A stretch of DNA of 7,403 nucleotides. Source: Thiotrichaceae bacterium (GTDB lineage Bacteria; Pseudomonadota; Gammaproteobacteria; Thiotrichales; Thiotrichaceae). The stretch is taken from contig JALVDG010000403.1 in assembly GCA_027009095.1 (NCBI GenBank), positions 1-7,403 of the forward strand. The letters are read 5' to 3'. Shown here piece by piece: positions 1-7,389 of this stretch. The notes under the pieces were generated by a model. It was not told the origin of the DNA. It did not search any database and saw only the letters and a program-made list of their open reading frames with translations. Every line of letters begins with the position of its first letter. Position 1 is the stretch's first letter. A program made the translations under genes and the position numbers.

Positions 1-412
1 CTTCTTTAACCTCTTCTTTAACCTCTTCTTTAACCTCTTCTTTAACCTCTTCTTTAACCTCTTCTTTAACCTCTTCTTTAACCTCTTCTTTAACCTCTTC
101 TTTAACCTCTTCTTTAACCTCTTCTTTAACCTCTTCTTTGACTTCTACAGAGGTGCTTTTTTCTTCTACTGCACCGACTTCTTCAATAAGCCCTATTACC
201 TCATTTGAGATAACCGTCGCGCCTTGCTGCTCGATAATATGACTTAGTACACCACTTGCAGGGGCAGAAACTTCCAGTACGACTTTATCGGTCTCTAGCT
301 CTAGTAAAACATCATCTTCTTCAACAATATCGCCCTCTTGTTTAACCCAAATGGCAATAGTGGCATCACTGACAGACTCTGGAAGTAGTGGTACACGAAT
401 TTCAATAGACAT
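1..412 (-). CDS. sucB: Dihydrolipoyllysine succinyltransferase, E2 of 2-oxoglutarate dehydrogenase (N-terminal part)
   Basis: E2 core subunit of the 2-oxoglutarate dehydrogenase complex, which passes the succinyl group from E1 to CoA on a swinging lipoyl arm. Only the first 137 codons are present; the 3' end lies beyond position 1. Residues 2-78 form a lipoyl domain: it opens VPLLPESVSDATIA, typical of the 2-oxoglutarate rather than the pyruvate E2, and Lys43 in ETDK is the expected lipoylation site. Residues 79-89 are a short acidic linker, and from residue 90 the protein is pure EVKE tetrapeptide repeat to the window edge. The E3/E1-binding and catalytic domains are not visible. The ATG at 410-412 begins the lipoyl domain at its usual place, but only a weak AAGAG-like ribosome site precedes it. 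It follows sucA by 66 bases with no terminator, so the two are probably cotranscribed. Function is confident; the repeat linker is unusual. Confidence 0.93.
   Translation of the reverse strand, partial: MSIEIRVPLLPESVSDATIAIWVKQEGDIVEEDDVLLELETDKVVLEVSAPASGVLSHIIEQQGATVISNEVIGLIEEVGAVEEKSTSVEVKEEVKEEVKEEVKEEVKEEVKEEVKEEVKEEVKEEVKEEVKEEVKE
2..145 (-). repeat. 12-bp in-frame tandem repeat coding (EVKE)n in the SucB linker
   Basis: Read on the coding strand, the unit GAGGTTAAAGAA is repeated perfectly 11 times (positions 2-133). It is preceded by one variant unit, GAAGTCAAAGAA (134-145), giving 12 units and 48 residues of Glu-Val-Lys-Glu. The tract continues past position 1, so its full length is unknown. 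Because the unit is a multiple of three, gain or loss of units keeps sucB in frame and changes only linker length. The absence of any silent substitution among the 11 units points to recent expansion or homogenisation by slippage or unequal recombination. Each unit carries a net charge of -1. Confidence 0.98.
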
Positions 413-478
413 TAGTTTTATACTCTTTTTTATACTTTTATTACATTAGAATGGTGTCATGTAGATAATGAATTAAAC
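413..478 (-). other. sucA-sucB intergenic spacer without terminator
   Basis: The 66 bases between the sucA stop and the sucB start are AT-rich and show no GC stem followed by a T-run, so read-through from sucA is expected. The spacer holds an imperfect direct repeat of TTTATACT (plus-strand 417-424 and 429-436, 12 bases apart), of no evident function. A weak Shine-Dalgarno-like AAGAG lies about 10 bases before the sucB ATG. Confidence 0.6.
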
Positions 479-3343
479 TTACACCAAAGGCGGTAGCTTC
501 AACGCTTCTCGTATTAAAGCTTCCTGTTGTTGTTGATGCACTTTAAAGGAGCCTACGGCAGGTGCCGCAGCCGATGGACGACTTACACACGATATCTCAA
601 CTCGATGAGTATAAGGGGTAAATCGATGTTTGATATTATCCCATGCACCTTGGTTTCTTGGCTCTTCTTGACACCAGACAAATTCTTTAATAGCGGTATA
701 TTGTTTGAGGATCACTTTTAAATCGTGATCTGGAAAAGGATAAAGTTGCTCCAAGCGAATAATCGCAATATCTTTCACTTTATGTTTGCGATGCTCTGCA
801 ATTAAATCGTAATAAACTTTACCACTGCATAAAATAATACGTGTTGCTTTACTTTTTTCTTCATCTGATTGATTTGGATCATCAATCACGGTTTGAAAAT
901 GCCCATTAGTTAAATCATCAAGATGATTCACTGCTTCTGGATGACGTAATAAGCTTTTCGGTGTTAGCACAATCAGCGGTCGGCGATAAGGGCGTATCAT
1001 CTGTCGGCGCAGCATGTGAAAGGTTTGTGCAGGTGTTGAGGGTATACATACTTGAATATTATGTTGCGCACAAAGCTGTAAATATCGCTCTAAACGTGCC
1101 GAGGAATGCTCTGCCCCCATGCCTTCAAAGCCATGTGGTAAAAATAATGTTAAGCCACATAAACGCCCCCATTTTTGCTCACCAGAGGTAATAAACTGGT
1201 CGATAACCACCTGTGCACCATTAGCAAAATCACCAAATTGGGCTTCCCAAATAACCAGTGTATTTGGAGAAGATGTTGCATAGCCATATTCAAAAGCAAG
1301 TACCGCTTCCTCTGATAGTAGAGAGTCGATCACAGTAAACGATCCTTGATTTTCAGACAGATGCTTTAGTGGTATATAACTTTCGCGATGCTCTTGATGA
1401 TGAAAGACAACATGACGATGCGAAAAAGTACCACGCCCACTATCTTGTCCACTAAGGCGAATATTAAACCCATCGCTTAGCAAGGTCGCATACGCCATAT
1501 TTTCGGCAAACCCCCAGTCAACGGCACGCTCTCCCTTTGCCATTTTCTGTCGTTTATCAAGTAGTTTCTGTACTTGAGGATGTACCTGAAAGTCTTCTGG
1601 AAAATTTCCGCACGTTTTGGCTAATGCGGCTAACTTATCCCTTTCAAAGCCTGTATTTGCTGCAGTTGTCCATTGTCTACCTTTATACTCGTCCCAGTTC
1701 ATTTTAAAAATTTCGGGAATACTGCTGTAATCTAAGGTATCGACCACTGCTTTTCCTGATGATATTTTTTCTTTGTAATCTAAAACTGCCTGGTTTGCTT
1801 CATTTTCGGTTAGTACATTTTCTTTTATCAAATGATTGGCATATTTTTCTCGCACACTGAGCTTGTTACGAATTGTTTTATACATAACAGGTTGGGTAAC
1901 AGATGGCTCATCAGCCTCGTTATGACCATGTTTACGATAGCATAAAAGATCAATCACAATGTCTTTACAAAAACGCAGACGATAATCCAAGGCTATTTGT
2001 GCCGCAAAAATAACAGATTCTGGATAATCTCCATTAACGTGTAAAATAGGCGCATTGACCATTTTTGCTACATCAGTAGGATAATAAGTGCTACGAGAAT
2101 CGGAACGAGTGCTAGTGGTAAATCCAATTTGATTATTGATAACAATATGCACTGTTCCATGCGTATGGAAACCCCGTGTTTGTGACATATTAAGCGTTTC
2201 CATAACAACCCCTTGCCCTGCAAACGCAGCATCACCATGAATAACCACGCCGATAACTTGCCCCCCTTTGTCAGCACGAATATCTTTACGCGCACGTACC
2301 GAACCACAAACAACAGGGCTAACAATTTCTAAATGCGAAGGGTTAAAAGCAAGGGAAAGATGCATTGGGTCTTCTACTGTCTGGATACTACATGAGTAAC
2401 CCTTGTGATACTTAACATCGCCCATGTAATAAGGGTCACCTGGTACACCCGCAAACTCTTTAAATAGCTCGTCGGTAGACTTTCCCATAATATTAATTAA
2501 GACATTTAAGCGTCCTCGATGAGCCATACCCAAGATAATTTCACGCATTTTTTGACTTCCTGCATGATGAATAATCTCGTGTAAAAGTGGAATTAAACTA
2601 TCCCCGCCTTCAAGAGAGAAACGCTTTTGACCTGTATATTTTTTATGAAGATAACGCTCTAGCGTCTCAGCCCCCACTAATTGTTTATAGACTTCTTTTT
2701 TTCTTTCGGCACTAATATTGGGCTTTCCTTCACACGTTTCGAGGCGAGTTTGAATCCAATCCTTCTCTTCTCTATCCATAATGTGCATATATTCCACACC
2801 AATATGGCTTGTGTAGGTGTTTCGTAAAGCACGATAGATATTATCGAGTGTTGGTTTTCCCTCTAAATGAAAACTACCTAAGTTAAATTCACGCTCTGGG
2901 TCTACTTTATCTAAACAATAATACTCTAGACTTAACTCTTCTAAACCCTTTGTAATTTTATTTTCTTCGAGCGGATTCGTATTGGCAATGAGGTGACCAA
3001 TGGTTCGGTAAGCATCAATCAGTTGTAATACATGCACTTGCTCACGTTCGGCTTGTAGTATGCTTTCCGCCATACCTGCATCGATATGGCAATGATGCGA
3101 TGTATGCAGCTTATTTGAGCGAAACTGTTGGCGCATATACGAGTGATTATTACCATTTTTAAATTCAGCCGAAATAGGCATAGTAGAAAAATATTGTTGC
3201 CAACTGGGAGCAACTGATTCTGGGTCTTCAATATAAGATTCAAACAATCGCTCTAGATAAATCGCATTCTCCCCTTCTAACAATGACTCAGATGAATCAA
3301 CTGTTGCACCGTTTGGTAAAGACTTACCACTACTAGGATTCAT
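479..3343 (-). CDS. sucA: 2-oxoglutarate dehydrogenase E1 component (thiamine diphosphate-dependent)
   Basis: Cytoplasmic E1 subunit that decarboxylates 2-oxoglutarate and succinylates the lipoyl group of SucB, a TCA-cycle step. The 954 residues are close to the family length (about 930-950) and appear intact. An N-terminal E2-binding segment (about 20-56, with IYLERLFESYIEDPESV) is followed by a poorly conserved linker. Then come MAHRGRLN (273-280) and KYH (311-313), holding conserved active-site histidines, and NPSHLE (334-339). The thiamine diphosphate/metal site runs from GDAAFAGQG (370-378) to NNQIGFTTS (403-411). KHGHNEADEP (471-480), the transketolase-like WEAQFGDFANGAQ (699-711), GFEGMGAEHSSARLER (738-753) and the C-terminal SRPSAAAPAVG (921-931) are also present. 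The start is set by the N-terminal match; only a weak GGAAA precedes it. It has its own likely promoter, lies downstream of the thrC terminator, and precedes sucB. Confidence 0.98.
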   Translation of the reverse strand: MNPSSGKSLPNGATVDSSESLLEGENAIYLERLFESYIEDPESVAPSWQQYFSTMPISAEFKNGNNHSYMRQQFRSNKLHTSHHCHIDAGMAESILQAEREQVHVLQLIDAYRTIGHLIANTNPLEENKITKGLEELSLEYYCLDKVDPEREFNLGSFHLEGKPTLDNIYRALRNTYTSHIGVEYMHIMDREEKDWIQTRLETCEGKPNISAERKKEVYKQLVGAETLERYLHKKYTGQKRFSLEGGDSLIPLLHEIIHHAGSQKMREIILGMAHRGRLNVLINIMGKSTDELFKEFAGVPGDPYYMGDVKYHKGYSCSIQTVEDPMHLSLAFNPSHLEIVSPVVCGSVRARKDIRADKGGQVIGVVIHGDAAFAGQGVVMETLNMSQTRGFHTHGTVHIVINNQIGFTTSTRSDSRSTYYPTDVAKMVNAPILHVNGDYPESVIFAAQIALDYRLRFCKDIVIDLLCYRKHGHNEADEPSVTQPVMYKTIRNKLSVREKYANHLIKENVLTENEANQAVLDYKEKISSGKAVVDTLDYSSIPEIFKMNWDEYKGRQWTTAANTGFERDKLAALAKTCGNFPEDFQVHPQVQKLLDKRQKMAKGERAVDWGFAENMAYATLLSDGFNIRLSGQDSGRGTFSHRHVVFHHQEHRESYIPLKHLSENQGSFTVIDSLLSEEAVLAFEYGYATSSPNTLVIWEAQFGDFANGAQVVIDQFITSGEQKWGRLCGLTLFLPHGFEGMGAEHSSARLERYLQLCAQHNIQVCIPSTPAQTFHMLRRQMIRPYRRPLIVLTPKSLLRHPEAVNHLDDLTNGHFQTVIDDPNQSDEEKSKATRIILCSGKVYYDLIAEHRKHKVKDIAIIRLEQLYPFPDHDLKVILKQYTAIKEFVWCQEEPRNQGAWDNIKHRFTPYTHRVEISCVSRPSAAAPAVGSFKVHQQQQEALIREALKLPPLV

Positions 3344-3377
3344 TTTTTAGTTTCCATAATTTATGTATTATTTTTAT

Positions 3378-3406
3378 TGTTTAGTTTGCTTATGATTAAC
3401 TGTCAA
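3378..3406 (-). promoter_or_regulatory. Probable sigma-70 promoter of sucA-sucB
   Basis: On the minus strand a perfect TTGACA -35 box (plus-strand 3401-3406) is followed after exactly 17 bases by TAAACA (plus-strand 3378-3383), a poor -10 match (3 of 6). It would start transcription near 3371, leaving a leader of roughly 28 bases before the sucA ATG. Location between the thrC terminator and sucA supports it. The weak -10 leaves room for other start sites in this very AT-rich stretch. Confidence 0.5.
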
Positions 3407-3521
3407 GGCGGGATATGTCATTTTTTTTATATATTGATAAAATAATTTTACCTATTAGATACAATCATTAAAATATTATTTTTTCTTGTTGATTTAATTC
3501 ATGTTTTTATATCATACCCAT

Positions 3522-3564
3522 AAAAAAAGCCCTAATCATCAGAAATAGATAATTAGGACTTTTT
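3522..3564 (-). terminator. Rho-independent terminator of hom-thrC
   Basis: Two 17-base arms (3524-3540 and 3548-3564) flank a 7-base loop, followed on the minus strand by a run of seven T. In the minus-strand RNA all 17 positions pair, two of them as G-U wobbles. In plus-strand RNA the same two positions would be C-A mismatches, so the hairpin is best suited to stopping minus-strand transcription. It begins 24 bases after the thrC stop codon. Confidence 0.88.
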
Positions 3565-3588
3565 GAGAAATTAATGTCTTATAAATTA

Positions 3589-5058
3589 TTATAAAAAGGC
3601 TAAGATTTCTCGCTCTATCTCTTCTTTATCAATGATAGTTTTTTGTACCACATTTTTTGTGAACAGTGCATTAATCTGAGCGGGGATTTCGATGCTGGCT
3701 TTACTAGCAATAGCTTTCAGTGCATCAATGTCACTTGCCCCCTCTTCTCCTGTCAAGGCATTGGCAATAACAGGGGAAAATTTTGTCCATTCAGCGGTTG
3801 AGTAAACAATCGTTTTTAGTGGTTTATCACGACATGTATCATAAGCTTTAAAACACGTTGCGGTATGAGGATCCATTAGATACCCCTCTGCAAAGGTTTC
3901 TTGAATGTATTTTGTACCTTCATCATCAGTACAAAAGTCTGCTGCAAATACCGATTGTAATTTTGCTAATTCAGCATCCTCTAATTGATAATATTTTTCA
4001 TTATCTAACTGTAGCATCAGTTCTTTAGTACGCTCTGCATCGAATAAATCATATAAAATTCGCTCGACATTAGAAGACTTTAGAATATCCATTGCGGGTG
4101 ATGTCGTTGGAATAACATCCAACTCTCTCAAGTCATACAAACCATGGTTAATTAGCTGTGTTAATACATTATTGCTATTTGATGCAATTAAGATTTTCTC
4201 TACAGGCAAAACCATTTTCATTGCATAGTATGCGCCAAGTGCATTACCAAAGTTGCCACTAGGTACATCTAGATAGACTTTATCACCTAGCTCAATCGCT
4301 GATTGACGCACTAGCTCTAGGTAGCTGTGAATATGATAGATTAACTGGAAAATAATACGTCCAAAGTTAACTGAATTTGCCGCGGATAACTGGATATTTT
4401 TTTCTTTTAAAGTAGCATTAAATGTCTCAGAGTTAAGCAGTGCTTTCAGTGCGCTTTGCGTATCATCAAAGTTACCATTTACACCGATAACTTTTAGGTT
4501 AGGCGCATCCTCAGTGACCATTTGTAGACGCTGTACATCGGATGTGCCACCTTCTGGGTACAAGCAAACTACCCTTACATTATCACGATTTTTAAAGGTA
4601 TCTAATGCGGCAGGCCCCGTATCGCCACTGGTTGCAGCAAGAATCAGATAATTCTCATTTCTCGTTTGCGCAATAGAAGACAACACCCGTCCAAAAGGCT
4701 GTAGCGCCATATCTTTAAAGGCACGAGTGGGACCGTGGTATAATTCACTGATGTATAGATCGTCTTTTACTTTAACTAAAGGCGCAGGGTTAGTGCTGTC
4801 ATCAAAATCATCGTATAACGATAAAGCTTCGTCGATAACACTTGCTTCAATATCAACTTCAAACGCTGCTAAAATGCTTTTCGCTAATGTTTTGTAGCTA
4901 GCATCAAGATGATCTTTAAGAAAGGAGCCACTGAGTTGGGGTAATTCTTTGGGTACATAAATGCCACCGAAGGATGACATGGGGGAAAGAATTGCCTCTG
5001 AAAAACTAACTTCTAACGGTGACTTACCATCATTTCCACGGGTTTCTATAAAATTCAT
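3589..5058 (-). CDS. thrC: Threonine synthase
   Basis: Pyridoxal phosphate enzyme that converts O-phosphohomoserine to threonine and phosphate, the last step of threonine synthesis. The 489 residues are full length for the long, non-plant-type form. The N-terminal domain has FIETRGN (3-9) and FGGIYVP (30-36). The cofactor lysine is Lys115 in HGPTRAFKDMALQ (108-120). SGDTGPA (144-150) and EGGTSDVQRLQM (169-180) follow, then the phosphate-binding SGNFGNALGAYYAMKM (267-282 approximately) and DPHTA (396-400). No interruption is seen. The ATG overlaps the hom stop in an ATGA (5055-5058), with GGAG about 11 bases upstream inside hom, which suggests translational coupling. The transcript ends at the hairpin at 3522-3564. 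The start is well supported by the overlap and by the N-terminal match. Confidence 0.97.
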   Translation of the reverse strand: MNFIETRGNDGKSPLEVSFSEAILSPMSSFGGIYVPKELPQLSGSFLKDHLDASYKTLAKSILAAFEVDIEASVIDEALSLYDDFDDSTNPAPLVKVKDDLYISELYHGPTRAFKDMALQPFGRVLSSIAQTRNENYLILAATSGDTGPAALDTFKNRDNVRVVCLYPEGGTSDVQRLQMVTEDAPNLKVIGVNGNFDDTQSALKALLNSETFNATLKEKNIQLSAANSVNFGRIIFQLIYHIHSYLELVRQSAIELGDKVYLDVPSGNFGNALGAYYAMKMVLPVEKILIASNSNNVLTQLINHGLYDLRELDVIPTTSPAMDILKSSNVERILYDLFDAERTKELMLQLDNEKYYQLEDAELAKLQSVFAADFCTDDEGTKYIQETFAEGYLMDPHTATCFKAYDTCRDKPLKTIVYSTAEWTKFSPVIANALTGEEGASDIDALKAIASKASIEIPAQINALFTKNVVQKTIIDKEEIEREILAFL

Positions 5059-6371
5059 TTCTCTAAAGACTCCACTCTGATACGTACAACTTCACCACAG
5101 ATAACCTCTAATGCCTCGATTTTTTCAATAGCAGTGTTCATATCACCTTCATTGACACGATGACTAAGAAGGATAATATCAACCTTTTCAGCATTGCTAG
5201 ACTCTGGCTCTTTTTGGATAAAGGCTTCAATACTGATATTGCCTTCTGCCAGTATTTTAGTCACCTCAGCAAGTACCCCTGCTTGGTTCTTCGCGCACAT
5301 ACGCAAATAATAAGCTGTTTCTATCGCTTCGATTGCTAAGATGGGCGTATCTTCTAAAGAATCAGGCTGGAAAGCTAAGTGTGGCACTCGATTTTCAGGG
5401 TCTGTGGTTAAAACACGTACCACATCAATAATATCCGCAACAACCGCTGAGGCTGTTGGCTCATCACCTGCACCTGCACCATAATAAAGTGTTGGACCTA
5501 CCGCATCGCCATTGACTAATATGGCATTCATTACGCCATCGACATTTGCGATTAGGCGTTTTTTAGGGATCATGGTTGGATGTACACGTTGCTCGACACC
5601 AGATTCTGTTTTACGTGCAATGCCGAGATGTTTAATGTTATATCCAAGCTCTGAAGCATATTCCACATCTTCGCGAGTAATTTTAGTAATGCCTTCTGTA
5701 AAGGTTTTTTCAAATTGTAGCGGAATACCAAAGGCAATAGATGACAATATGGATAGCTTGTGTGCAGCGTCAATACCTTCCACATCAAATGTCGGATCAG
5801 CTTCTGCATAACCCAATGCTTGGGCTTCTGCTAAGACATCCGCAAAATCACGCCCTTTATCACGCATCTCTGTGAGGATAAAATTACCTGTGCCGTTAAT
5901 GATACCTGCTAGCCATTCAATTTTATTGGCAGCAAGACCTTCACGTAGTGCCTTAATAATAGGGATACCACCTGCAACCGCCGCTTCGAATGCAACCATC
6001 ACTCCTTTTTCTTGGGCTTTAGCAAAAATCTCATTGCCATGTACGGCGATTAACGCTTTGTTTGCGGTGACAACATGCTTACCATTTTCAATTGCTTGTA
6101 GCACTAACTCTTTTGCAGGTGAATAACCACCAATGAGTTCGACAACAATAGCAATATCAGGATCATTTACCACATCAAAGGCATCTTGTGTGATGCGTAT
6201 ATCGCTCATGCCTAGCTCTGTTGCACGGTCTAGCTCTAATGTTGCAGCATAGTCTACAATAATGCCTCGTCCTGCTCGGCGTGCTATTTCTTCTGCATTT
6301 CGTTTAAGAACCGTTGCAGTACCACCACCGACTGTTCCTAAACCCAATAGGCCAATTTTTACAGGATTCAT
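5055..6371 (-). CDS. hom: Homoserine dehydrogenase
   Basis: Reduces aspartate semialdehyde to homoserine with NAD(P)H, the branch point towards threonine and methionine. The 438 residues match the monofunctional type with an ACT domain, not the aspartokinase fusion. A Rossmann nucleotide-binding motif GLLGLGTVGGG lies at 7-17. TANKALIA (102-109) contains the conserved Lys105. GIINGTGNFILTEM (156-169) and the catalytic segment EADPTFDVEGIDAAHK (190-205), with acidic residues and Lys205, follow. A C-terminal ACT domain (about 353-425, starting YYLRMCAKNQAGVLAEV) is the usual site of threonine feedback inhibition; that this enzyme is inhibited is inferred. The start is supported by AAAGG eight bases upstream and by the motif position. 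It is directly followed by thrC. No threonine/isoleucine-rich leader peptide or attenuator is visible in the 70 bases upstream. Confidence 0.97.
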   Translation of the reverse strand: MNPVKIGLLGLGTVGGGTATVLKRNAEEIARRAGRGIIVDYAATLELDRATELGMSDIRITQDAFDVVNDPDIAIVVELIGGYSPAKELVLQAIENGKHVVTANKALIAVHGNEIFAKAQEKGVMVAFEAAVAGGIPIIKALREGLAANKIEWLAGIINGTGNFILTEMRDKGRDFADVLAEAQALGYAEADPTFDVEGIDAAHKLSILSSIAFGIPLQFEKTFTEGITKITREDVEYASELGYNIKHLGIARKTESGVEQRVHPTMIPKKRLIANVDGVMNAILVNGDAVGPTLYYGAGAGDEPTASAVVADIIDVVRVLTTDPENRVPHLAFQPDSLEDTPILAIEAIETAYYLRMCAKNQAGVLAEVTKILAEGNISIEAFIQKEPESSNAEKVDIILLSHRVNEGDMNTAIEKIEALEVICGEVVRIRVESLEK

Positions 6372-6378
6372 TACTTTA

Positions 6379-6384
6379 CCTTTT
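6379..6384 (-). promoter_or_regulatory. Ribosome binding site of hom
   Basis: On the minus strand AAAAGG lies about eight bases before the hom ATG at 6369-6371, a good Shine-Dalgarno match at normal spacing, and it supports that start codon. The rest of the 70-base spacer (6372-6441) shows no terminator. It holds a short inverted repeat TTAAT-5-ATTAA (6394-6408) and no convincing -35/-10 pair, so hom may be transcribed together with the upstream gene. Confidence 0.7.
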
Positions 6385-6441
6385 TTCTTTAGTTTAATTA
6401 GAGATTAAGGCAAGGCACATTACCGATGCAAAGACTAGCTG

Positions 6442-7293
6442 TCAACGGTTAGAATGGGCGCAACATCCATAAAGAACTTTTGCGGGATACGCTTCTGCTT
6501 TAATAGAATAAGCATATCTTGATAGACTAAAGCCACGACGGCAACGATTGTTACGATACAACACCGCCTTAACTCGTTTTCTACCTTTTCCTGCTTTTAC
6601 CAACATACGTTTATGCCCTTTGCGTTTCCACTGAGAGTAAGTAATAGGAATGCTATAGCTAGATTCACCCTCTAGGTTTACCCACATTCTTTTCGTAAGC
6701 ATATTCATATTTATTTTCCATTTATTCGACTTTGGCCCTTTGCATCGTAGTCTTGAACGAGCTTTTCGTTGTATAGAAAATAGTGTTCGCCCCATTTTTT
6801 TTATAGGAGAAATATCGTCATACTGAAGATAACGATCATCTAATTCTTCTCGGTAGCCCTGTAAAAAATCTTTTTTTGATTCTATATTTAGTATGGTAGG
6901 AAATGATTTGTCTTTAGAAAGTGCTTTTGGACTGAGCTTTTTTTCAATGCGTCCTTTTCGCTGAGACTGAAGACTTAGATTATTCTCCTTTCTTTGCTGT
7001 TTCACGCTTTGCTTTATTAAAAGCCGAGAATTAATCCAACCTTCTTTTTTGTTCCAACGGACTTTCATCCATGAGTTTCTATCAACTTGCTTACGTTTAC
7101 CAAGAAATAGAATATTTTTAGAGAGAGGTATAATGTGAGCTATTACTTTAGATTTTTCACTAGGCAAAGCATGTAAAATTACAGTGTTTTTACCTTGAGT
7201 TTTTTTAATAGCATAATATTCTGGTTGAATCGAATAAGCACTTATACTAAAAAAAATGAATAAAATACCCACGATTGTTTTTATCAAGCCCAT
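6442..7293 (-). CDS. Secreted SH3b-like protein with very basic C-terminal cysteine domain, function unknown
   Basis: I do not recognise a named gene. With the ATG at 7291-7293 the product has 283 residues; an in-frame ATG at 7327-7329 would add 12 residues but lacks a ribosome site. Residues 1-21 look like a Sec signal peptide with a likely cut after AYS, so the protein is probably periplasmic or exported. Residues 24-94 resemble a bacterial SH3 (SH3b) domain, with a VILHALPSEKSKVI strand-turn and W-MKVRW / GWINSRLL. Residues 95-168 form a Lys/Gln-rich linker. Residues 169-283 carry four cysteines (184, 251, 277, 278). The spacing of C-x-x-G-x-S, Y-x-Y-S and the terminal GCC recalls the COG3650-type envelope domain, but this is pattern memory, not a search result. 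This region holds 31 Lys/Arg against 3 Glu and no Asp. Neighbouring threonine genes give no clue to its job. Confidence 0.8.
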   Translation of the reverse strand: MGLIKTIVGILFIFFSISAYSIQPEYYAIKKTQGKNTVILHALPSEKSKVIAHIIPLSKNILFLGKRKQVDRNSWMKVRWNKKEGWINSRLLIKQSVKQQRKENNLSLQSQRKGRIEKKLSPKALSKDKSFPTILNIESKKDFLQGYREELDDRYLQYDDISPIKKMGRTLFSIQRKARSRLRCKGPKSNKWKINMNMLTKRMWVNLEGESSYSIPITYSQWKRKGHKRMLVKAGKGRKRVKAVLYRNNRCRRGFSLSRYAYSIKAEAYPAKVLYGCCAHSNR

Positions 7294-7299
7294 ACTTAA

Positions 7300-7305
7300 C
7301 CCCCT
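7300..7305 (-). promoter_or_regulatory. Strong ribosome binding site that sets the start of the SH3b gene
   Basis: On the minus strand AGGGGG lies six bases before the ATG at 7291-7293. It is the best Shine-Dalgarno sequence in the window. It favours this ATG over the in-frame ATG at 7327-7329, and the shorter product also begins with a regular signal peptide. Confidence 0.8.
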
Positions 7306-7340
7306 ATATATCACCAATTTCAAGACCATTTATTCCACTA

Positions 7341-7346
7341 AATATA
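7341..7346 (-). promoter_or_regulatory. Possible -10 box upstream of the SH3b gene
   Basis: TATATT on the minus strand matches the -10 consensus at five of six bases and would give a leader of about 40 bases. No good -35 box stands 16-18 bases upstream, and the region is so AT-rich that chance matches are expected. Confidence 0.25.
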
Positions 7347-7370
7347 ATGTTTATATAAATGATTTATCTA

Positions 7371-7389
7371 ACAAAAACTCTAAAAGAGT
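7371..7389 (-). terminator. Weak hairpin with T-run at the right edge
   Basis: On the minus strand ACTCT-TTT-AGAGT forms a 5-base-pair stem followed by a run of T. It could end transcription of a gene lying to the right of the window. The stem is short and AT-rich, and the gene it would serve is not visible, so this is tentative. Confidence 0.25.

Noticed and set aside
1..145. Repeat tract considered as a CRISPR or non-coding satellite
   Set aside because: There are no spacers, the unit is 12 bp and keeps the sucB frame open throughout, so it is a coding minisatellite.
961..1191. Plus-strand open frame of 76 codons opposite sucA
   Set aside because: It lies wholly inside sucA on the other strand, has no recognisable motif and no supporting ribosome site; likewise the other small plus-strand and alternate-frame openings inside sucA and hom.
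3387..3402. Possible ArcA-like site (GTTAAT on the minus strand) in the sucA promoter
   Set aside because: Only one half-repeat matches; the second GTTA at the expected spacing is missing.
3438..3450. Perfect palindrome TAAAATAATTTTA in the thrC-sucA gap, considered as an operator
   Set aside because: It is all A/T in a very AT-rich region, so chance occurrence is likely, and it lies upstream of the promoter with no known consensus match.
6394..6408. Inverted repeat TTAAT-5-ATTAA before hom, considered as a terminator or attenuator
   Set aside because: The arms are five A/T pairs with no T-run after them, and no leader peptide rich in Thr or Ile is present.
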